From NCBI GenBank assembly GCA_943736015.1, contig OX031069.1:20961235-21025234 (forward strand): 64,000 nt of DNA. Reading direction: 5' to 3'. Position 1 is the first letter of the stretch. Each line of letters begins with the position of its first letter. Positions 56,550 through 64,000 of this stretch are shown here, one piece after another. The notes under the pieces are model-generated. The model saw only the letters and a list, made by a program, of their open reading frames with translations, was not told the DNA's origin and ran no database searches. Source of the DNA: Tridacna crocea (lineage: Eukaryota > Mollusca > Bivalvia > Cardiida > Cardiidae). Both the position numbers and the translations under genes were made by a program.

Positions 56550-57719
56550 ACAGAGGACTAAAAAGAATAGTTCTTGGTATCAATATATAGAAGTGTATTT
56601 TTTACGTACAGTAAGGGCCCACTAGCCACCACTTGTAAACAATTCGGGGACCAAGATGCAGACAAATTTAATTCATACAATTTAAGAGAATGTATACTAT
56701 TATACTTTGATGATGTGTTACAGTGGAATCTGTCGAAGTTTCTATTTGCTTGCAGAAATATGTTTCGTAGAAGTTTTTAAAAGCAATTTATCTTTGTTTC
56801 CCCTTTATTTTACAGCTACCTTAGTGTAACACATGACTTACTTACACACAGGAACAAGATTAAACATACATCTTCCCTCGTTTCCATCCATTTTTTTTTA
56901 TTTCATAAATATTTGATCACTCTCGTGTCTTCAAGCCAAATAACCCCCCCCCCACCCCAAGGTGGTTGCAAGGTTACACAGATTTTAGCAGATAGAGAAT
57001 GCATTTCATTTTATTGCTGCTAGCCATAGACAAGACCAAGATAGTTTCCTGTTAAAATCCTGCAGTTTCTTTATCCCATACACCTTCCAATGTTTTTCTT
57101 CTTCTTCTTCTCTTCTTATTATTATTATTATTTACGTTTACACTACTGACTAGATTATAACACTGTCAAGTTTTATGAGTGTTTGTTTACACTCATTCTG
57201 TAAAGAATGTCCCTAAACATTTGAGCAAGATAGTCACTGTTAACCCTTATTCTGTTAAGTTAACTTTAATGCAATGGGTTTACATATATTAGACTGAAAA
57301 CAAGGGAAGTTATATGATTAAAAAAATATATTTTTATAAACTTGGGTTAGTTACATCAGGAAACCTTGAAGGACCTTAAAGCTCGGATGTTTTGTTAGTA
57401 TTATTCTTTAGTGATCCTTTATCTCTCATATATTATCGACTTGTTTAAAAATGGTATCGCATGCTTTACAAAGAGTCAAAAAACGAAAACCATTGATGAT
57501 TCCCTTTCCTAAATATACATAGCATATACTTAGGATCTATCGAATTTCAAACCGTGGCAAAGAGACGGAATTCTTCCACAAAGTCTTAACCTTTATTCTC
57601 CTACATAACTAAAAAGAAGTTTTAAATTCGATAGTAAAAACCCAAACATTGACAGTTTAGTGTAAAGTTTTGAAAACCTGTTCTGCAGTGTAGTCATCCA
57701 ATAGAATTCATTATTTCAC
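56550..57719. other. 3' flank of the C3-like gene
   Basis: Includes the 3' UTR, whose end I cannot fix. A C run (56945-56956) and a CTT/ATT microsatellite (57096-57132) are present. Confidence 0.5.
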
Positions 57720-58600
57720 ACCTACAACTTAAAGTCCAATGAAATCGCTGTAATACTACCACGTGAGTACAGAATATCATAGCCCAATTAAAGACGCTGT
57801 AGAGTCCATTACGGATTTTTCAGAACGAGGCTAGAGCCCCGATTATCGATATTGTACCGGATGAGTAGTCTACCGAAGTCTGTTGTAAAAAGGCAACTTC
57901 AAAACCCTCTTTTGATATGTTTTGGTTCCTTTTTATTTTAATTGTTCGAATTGAAATGACTATATATTTGTCATTTACTTTAAAATCAACACGTAGTGTG
58001 AAATAGAGAGGTCATTTAACATGCTTGGGTACATAACTGAATTCAATTGGATTCGTACACTGCAGAACCAGTCTATTTTTTGGACTCGGCTGTCGCCCCG
58101 TCCAAAATATAGACTGGTTCTGCAGTGTACTCATCCAATAGAATTCAGTATTGTATCCATGCACGTTAAAGAACCTCATAGTATTGTACCCAAGCATGTT
58201 CAATAACCTCATATTGTTGGGTGAGTACCCTACAAAACTAGTCTATATTTTGGACGAGGTGCCAGCCGTGTCTAAAATATAGACTGGTTATGCAGTGTAC
58301 AAATCAAATTGAATTCAGTATTGTTCCTAAGCATGTTAAATAATCTCTTTATTTCTCACTTCCGTATTGACTTTAAAGTAAACGACATGTATACGGCCAT
58401 TTCGATTTAGATATAACCAACAAAAAGAAAATAAACACGTTCAAAAGAGGGTTTCGAAATTGCTTTTTGACAACGGAATTCGGTAGCTGACTCTTTCGGC
58501 CAAATGTCCATATTCGGGACTCAAGCCTTGTTTTGAAAAATCCATACTGGACTCTCACCTCCTTCTGAAAATTCCATATTGAACTCTACAGTATCCAGTT
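57720..58600. repeat. Family H inverted-repeat block
   Basis: Left part with GAACGAGGCTAGAGCCCCGA and TCAAAACCCTCTTTTGATAT; centre hairpin ACACTGCAGAACCAGTCTAT ... ATAGACTGGTTCTGCAGTGT (58058-58129); right part in inverse orientation with CGTTCAAAAGAGGGTTTCGA and TTCGGGACTCAAGCC. Confidence 0.7.
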
Positions 58601-59800
58601 GGAATACAGAAAACGATATTCTCTACTTATGTGGTACAATTAGGTCGATTTAGTTTTGTTTAAACATATTTATTTCATATCGACTGAGAAACAAAGTTCT
58701 TGCAACTTGTAAACACTAATCTCTCTCGATTCTGCTTCCTGGGAACTACATCAGTACTCGCGTAAAATGTGTGGGCCCATGAAAAATCCCAAAGTTGGCA
58801 CCCAGTCCCGATTATCGAGCTCAAGATCTTATGGTTACGATACCAACGTTCTACCTCACAACCACGAACAACACAATTTTATTAGACGATTAGTTATGCC
58901 TGTGAAATCAACACATATATCGGAAAATTTAGGGTACAGACTAGTGACGTTACAACAATGTTTCACGGCCAAAAGAAAATGAAATGCATTTTCAATAGGT
59001 TTTAATCGATGCAATTTTGCAACCGTCAGGGGTAACATTTCGCTTGAAAATACAAGGGTGATTATTGTTTAATGAAATAAAGACAAAAGGGTTAAGAACT
59101 CACGAAAAACGAAAATTGGTGTATCTTTAAGTTATGAAAAGCTTTTAAATTAATGAACTTCGTTTTTTTTTTTTTTTTTATACGTTAACATGCATTTATC
59201 AATCTATATGAAGTCTTTTAAATGATGTCTTTAGGTTCAAAAATAACCCTAGACTGGTCTTTGGATCTTAATGAATATTTTTCCTAATTAGACAAAGAAG
59301 CTCGAGCTTAACAATCTTTAATAAAGATTTTTTTTTGGAATAACGTTCAGCGTATTGCAGAGGGTCACTAGCTGACTAGCTACTTAATATGATTGAACAA
59401 TACGTGCCTACATGCTTTGATAGTTTGTCCTTGAGTGAACTTATTCATATGAGCGATAGTACAGTCTTGTTCCTCATTTTCTTGTTTGAAGTAAAATAAA
59501 CGGTGCCGTTTTCAGTTCTGCATGCAAACATTTTCAATAGTTGACCAGGTCTATATGATATCTAACTTGGTGTGTTTATATTTTACTTTATTGTTTTAGA
59601 ATATGACTCTATGCTTCACAATGTAATCTTTGCAAATGAAAATATGATATGTAACCCACAATGCTGTTGTTTTTGTGTTACAATCCATTTTATTTAGCAA
59701 TTATATCAGCTGTATGTATATGATTTGTTGATTTAAAATTGGACTTTTCATGACTGGATGTTTGAGATCTACTAAGAACTGTCGCCGTCGGAAAGGGTAA
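58601..59800. other. Flanking sequence
   Basis: T run at 59163-59179. No gene recognised. Confidence 0.45.
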
Positions 59801-59804
59801 TTCA

Positions 59805-59890
59805 AATACCTGTAACGGTTAGGAAATAATATGTCGGTAAGCAGCGTTTTCTCCTTTTCCCACAATACATGTATTTTCAATACTGAAAAA
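59805..59890 (-). mobile_element. Family A MITE fragment
   Basis: GGTAAGCAGCGTTTTCTCCTTTTCCCACAA resembles the family A stem; ends are missing. Confidence 0.5.
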
Positions 59891-59937
59891 AACCGGTAAA
59901 ACACGACTGCACTGACTGACTTTAGCATTAAATATAA

Positions 59938-60016
59938 CGTCGGTTTGCTTCCAAAACCTCGTAACTACAGCTTGTAACAAGCTGTATTTACGAAGTTTTG
60001 GAAGCAAACCGACGAT
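59938..60016. repeat. Perfect-stem hairpin
   Basis: CGTCGGTTTGCTTCCAAAAC and GTTTTGGAAGCAAACCGACG pair, continuing through AGCTTGTAACAAGCT at the loop; arms are about 38 bases. Confidence 0.85.
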
Positions 60017-60928
60017 AAGCTAAGGTATCCAGCACAAGGAATGCTACATGTCAAAGGTGGCTGCAACTTCTGCTCTTCGCTACATCACACTGGTTCAACG
60101 CTCCTTCACAGTTGGACACATTTGCAAAATCTCGATAATACATACAGGGAGACACGTGCGTTGAATGAAATCCAAATTGGCATTGTTTTATGTCTCAAAC
60201 TGTTTTATTCAGCGATTAGATTCGCTTTATATTTCAATGGAAAACATATTCGATGCATCATTGTCCAAAAATTTGAGCTCAAGAAAATCTTGCCGTTGGA
60301 ACAGATAAGTGCTAATTTTATTTGTAACGGATGCGATAGGGTAAACGTACTGTGGTAAAAGAGAAATCGCTTGTCAACAATACCTGTATGTTTCTGATAA
60401 TGGTATCCACCCTACACCAACCGACAAAACACTATGAAATTTCCCAGCTAGAGCATTAAATGTAATGATGTAATGAAAATATAAAGGTCAAAGCCAGGTC
60501 ATATGATATTTACACCCAAACTGTTCAACGCTCTATAGCGGGTAGACTAATTTGCATAATATGGAAACATTCATAAGGTGTAGATGTGTTAAATGTGTCT
60601 ACACAGTCATTGTTTATGTGTCTCAAACTGTTTTATGTAGAGATAAGATCGACTATATATTTCAATGGCTGACTTTTCGTCACCTTTTGCCACATTGAGA
60701 CCCGTAAAGGACTCCTGTCATTGGAGTGGATAGGTGCGAATTATTGTATGTGTAACAGGCGGCATCAACAACAAAACAGTTTGAAACGGCTAAACTCAGC
60801 GTTATTTATGTAAAATGGAGGATCCGAAAAATCGAAAGCATCTTGAAAACTTTATGCCTTTCGCAAGAAATCTGCATCATGCAATTTTTTTTACCACGTA
60901 TACATTAAATGAACTGTTTTGTCATCGA
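60017..60928. other. Flanking sequence
   Basis: Contains two diverged copies of a segment with TTATGTCTCAAACTGTTTTA (60188, 60615). No gene recognised. Confidence 0.45.
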
Positions 60929-61205
60929 TGTTTCCTGGTTGTAGCAAAGTTGAACATGCTGCTTCAAAACTCGATTTCATTCCGAGGACTGATGATAATC
61001 ACTGCGACAGGATTCATTCCTCTCCCACCGCTGACCATTGTTTTGACTATGATCACATGGGAAAGCAACCGGTGCTTGGAAAGAAAAATTGTGCGAAGTA
61101 CTGGTAAAAAGAAACTCCAGGAACGCATGGATAGTTGCAATGGCCGCTGCGATATAAGTAATATGATATTGAAAGTGGCTTTAAACACCATAAAATCAAT
61201 CCAGC
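60929..61205 (+). repeat. tRNA-derived SINE (family 2), head degraded
   Basis: Body ACTGATGATAATCACTGCGA, GATTCATTCCTCTCCCACCG and 3' end GTGGCTTTAAACACCATAAA match 19900-20228. Confidence 0.75.
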
Positions 61206-61426
61206 AATCAGGTAAATCACCACAGGAGCTTATTCGTGTATTTGCCGCTTTTCACCACAACTGAATTGTAGTTCTGCCCTGCTTACCGATATCTTTCAGC
61301 TATGTATATAATGTAGAAAGCTAATTATTTATTTCAGTAATTCACTGGTTTCGAAAGAGTTATATTTGGTCTCTGCAGTATCTATTTAGAGGACAGATTT
61401 CAGCCATGTAACGGTAGCAGCGCTTT

Positions 61427-61581
61427 TTAACTCTTTACCAAACGATAAAATAAGGGTGGAAAAAATTGTGGGAAAAGGAGAAAATGCTGGTTACCAGCAT
61501 TTTCTCCTTTTTATCCACAATGTTTTCTAAATGCTTCTTCATCAGGATCGCCAAAAATCAGGATTGTGTGGTTAAGAGTTA
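61427..61581. mobile_element. Hairpin MITE, family A, short form
   Basis: TTAACTCTTTACCAAACG, then directly the stem GGAGAAAATGCTGGTTACCA; right end GATTGTGTGGTTAAGAGTT. About 75 bases of the usual body are missing. Confidence 0.8.
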
Positions 61582-62349
61582 CGGTTAACTTGATGGCGAA
61601 AAGATCGTTTTCTTCAAATTGGAATAGCGCTGTACATATAGTTTCAGAGAAAGCATGTATTATTTACTTTTATCACATAACTCTCCTTGTTTTCAATGTA
61701 ATACAGCCATTACGAAATTTCTTGTCTCACACACATATGAGATAAGAATATAGTGCTGTATTTTGGTCAACACTCTAATTTTATGCTTCATTTCTAAAAC
61801 ATTACTGACCAAGGTTCCTAATGGAATTAGTGGTCAAAATTCTTAATCTTGATAAAGTTGTTAATTTAATCCTTTGTAGACTCAAAACAAAATCAATATA
61901 TGCAAATTTCTTCGGAACTACTTTTCGTTCGTAATGTACCTATCAAAGTAAGCGCACAGGCTTCATGTAAATTTCACTACACATTATACATGTATGCCTC
62001 TAAGTTTACACATTTTGGATAATAATTCTTGTTGTACAGTAATGTGATAAAAAGAATCTGACACTCTTTGGCTTTTGCGATAAAAATTATTAGCGATAAA
62101 AATCATTAAACTCTTCCACGAAAAAAAAATGCTATAAAGCCAAAGGCTTGCTTAATCACATTTTTGTAGACTCGTTTTACATTTTTTCTATCTCAAAAAC
62201 TAACTCATGTCAGATCCTATATATCTTAAAACAGGATTAAGTTAATGATAAAATATTTGTTTAATAGTAAGAACAATAGTAATAATCGAAGGAAGAATCG
62301 TTTGAGGACACTGAACTCGTATTTGGCTTGAAAATTTTCATTTTTAAGA

Positions 62350-62713
62350 TAGTGGTCTCGTAATGGAAAACAGCTATTTTCACTATGATATTATCCAACA
62401 AAATTTGCTATGATTAAAAATGAGTATTACTGTACTACTTTAACCGAGCCTAGTTGTCCTTTTTGTCCTTCTTAGAATTATCATTTAAAAATCTAAAAGC
62501 ACTATATTCGCATTATAAAGGGAAATAATAGTTATCACTTTTTCTGGAAACTAACAAAAGTATCAAGATATAATTTCAAGATAGACATTGAAGAAGTTTC
62601 TGATCGGATAAAAATGTGCAAAAGTATCATATCTGTATAAATCTGTATTTTTCAACGATCGAGAAATTTTATACCATGCAGCACTAGAAGTATTACAGAT
62701 CCACTACCTTTAA
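62350..62713. mobile_element. Family B element, copy 2
   Basis: GGAAAACAGCTATTTTCACT through GTATTACAGATCCACTACC, inverse in orientation to 63114-63443. Confidence 0.8.
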
Positions 62714-62855
62714 TAGTCATCTTTAAAGCCAAAGAGGAAACAAACGCAGTTAAAAACTTTCGGTGTTATCATCTAAGCTGTGTACACTTAGTTTAAAAAA
62801 AAAATAATTATGAGGTGTGTGGGGTAAAGAAACTGTAGGGATTTGCCTTCAATTT

Positions 62856-62925
62856 AACCCATTACCAGACGACAATATTTTAGGCTGGTCCAATGCATTT
62901 TCTATCTGCCATAATGAGCAGCTTT
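62856..62925. mobile_element. Family A MITE fragment
   Basis: TTAACCCATTACCAGACGAC and TTTAGGCTGGTCCAATGCAT; the rest is deleted. Confidence 0.6.
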
Positions 62926-63113
62926 GCAACCTTGCATCAGAGGTAATATTTGACATGAAGATACGAAGTAATTATAGTTTCATAATTTTAAAAGAAAAAC
63001 TGGATGAAAACAAGTAAGGCTGTATCTCAGTTAATAAAAGGTATTCTAAAACTTTCCATTTTACTTTATCATGAAAACAATCAATACAATAATCTAAAGA
63101 AAACACAATTTAA

Positions 63114-63443
63114 GGTAGTAGACCCCTAATACCTCTAGTGCTGAATTGCATAAAGTTTTCTTGATAGGTGATAAATACAGATTTATACAGGTATAATACT
63201 TCTGCACATTTTTAACGGACCAGAAATTTCTTTATGTCTATCTTGAAATCATATGTAGATACTTTTGTTAGTTTTCAGAAAAGGGAGGTAATTACTATCT
63301 CTCTTTGTAATGAAAATATAGTGGTTTTAGATTTATAAATGGTAATTCTAGAAAAGACAAAAAGGGAAAAGTGGGAAAAGTTTTGGGTTTTTTTGGATAA
63401 TTTTATTGTGGAAATAGCTGTTTTCTATTAGGGGTCTACTACG
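63114..63443. mobile_element. Family B element, copy 3, with intact ends
   Basis: Perfect 17-base inverted repeats GTAGTAGACCCCTAATA (63115-63131) and inverse (63426-63442). TTAA lies on both sides (63110-63113, 63444-63447). No coding capacity. Confidence 0.85.
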
Positions 63444-63569
63444 TTAAAAAAAAGAACAGGCATAACTGAAAAATCCTATTTGCAAAAACTAACTCTCAAG
63501 ATGCTTATAGCGACTAAAGGACTTTTTGCAGACACTGTAGATTAAGATCAGACTGCACAGAGTGTGCAT

Positions 63570-63770
63570 CCTGGTTTCGTATTCACCAACCATTCATAAG
63601 AACATTCTTTGTCTTTTTCTCCAGAATATTCTACTTTTGTAAGTAACACAACATCTGATTGGCTAAACCATTCGGTTTAGCCAATCAGAATTTGTGTTAC
63701 TTACAAATTTCAAAATCCTTGGAGAATAAGACTAAGAATCTCAAGAATGGTTGGTGAATACGGGCCCTGG
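63570..63770. mobile_element. MITE family C, copy 2
   Basis: CTGGTTTCGTATTCACCAAC to GTTGGTGAATACGGGCCCTGG with inner inverted repeat TTGGCTAAACCATTCGGTTTAGCCAA. Confidence 0.85.
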
Positions 63771-63968
63771 TTTCGTATTCACCAACCATTCTTAAAAACA
63801 TTCTTACTCTTATTCTTCAGAATTTTATCAATGTGACAATAACAGAACTTCTGACTGGCTAAACCAAATGGTTTAGATAATCAGAAGTTCTGTTACTTTC
63901 ACAGTTAGAAAATTGTGAAGAATAAGACAAAGAATGTTCTTAAGAATGGTTGGTGAATACAGACCCTG
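63767..63968. mobile_element. MITE family C, copy 3, abutting copy 2
   Basis: CTGGTTTCGTATTCACCAAC to GTTGGTGAATACAGACCCTG. Shares the CTGG junction with copy 2. Confidence 0.85.
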
Positions 63969-64000
63969 ATCTTGGGTCTACACTGTCCGATAATTCGAAA

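Larger units (their letters stand above)
63530..64000. repeat. Family D hairpin split by two family C MITEs
   Basis: Left half GTAGATTAAGATCAGACTGC ends at 63570; right half CTGATCTTGGGTCTACACTG resumes at 63967 and runs to the window edge. Confidence 0.7.

Noticed and set aside
60815..61264. 149-residue + frame
   Set aside because: Largely overlaps a SINE body and has no family resemblance.

Overview
The window is animal nuclear DNA, AT-rich and intron-dominated, crowded with short hairpin transposons and tRNA-derived SINEs. The repeat types and the C3-like gene point to a bivalve mollusc, probably a heterodont clam. That assignment is an inference from repeat style, not from a species-specific marker.

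One host gene runs through most of it on the + strand. I assembled 15 coding exons (723-56549) of the 3' half of a complement C3-like, thioester-containing protein. Every splice phase agrees, the frame stays open for 666 codons, and it ends in a TGA at 56547-56549. The exons encode, in order, the rest of the thioester domain (with the PVIH catalytic-His motif), the end of CUB, MG8, and the C345C/netrin-like domain ending in GCQN. The 5' half (MG1-6, anaphylatoxin region, thioester CGEQ exon) must lie upstream of base 1. An acidic, Cys-containing stretch at the start of MG8 carries an RKKR furin-type site. It sits where mammalian C4 is cut into alpha and gamma chains, so a three-chain product is predicted.

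The introns are filled with mobile DNA. Intron 1 holds a complete 4.8-kb PIF/Harbinger element (1447-6267, TTA target duplication) with a frameshifted transposase, a convergent frameshifted MADF/Myb-like gene, and a nested SINE. Intron 3 holds a 6.56-kb Ty3/gypsy LTR element on the - strand (11156-17713). Its domain order is gag-PR-IN-RT-RH, the copia-like order of the Gmr1 group. Its LTRs are almost identical, but a 259-bp MITE with a 9-bp target duplication splits the RT. A decayed relative lies in intron 5 (22889-24845), and a third, different gypsy wreck lies in intron 12 (about 47650-50560).

At least six families of short non-autonomous elements recur. They include about eleven copies of a TTAA-flanked family with a near-perfect central palindrome, a hairpin abutting the exon 3 splice acceptor, a fold-back satellite, inverted copies flanking exons 6-7, and nested insertions at about 45.6 kb and at the right edge. 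Downstream of 56549 I see repeats but no further gene. No rRNA, functional tRNA or CRISPR is visible.
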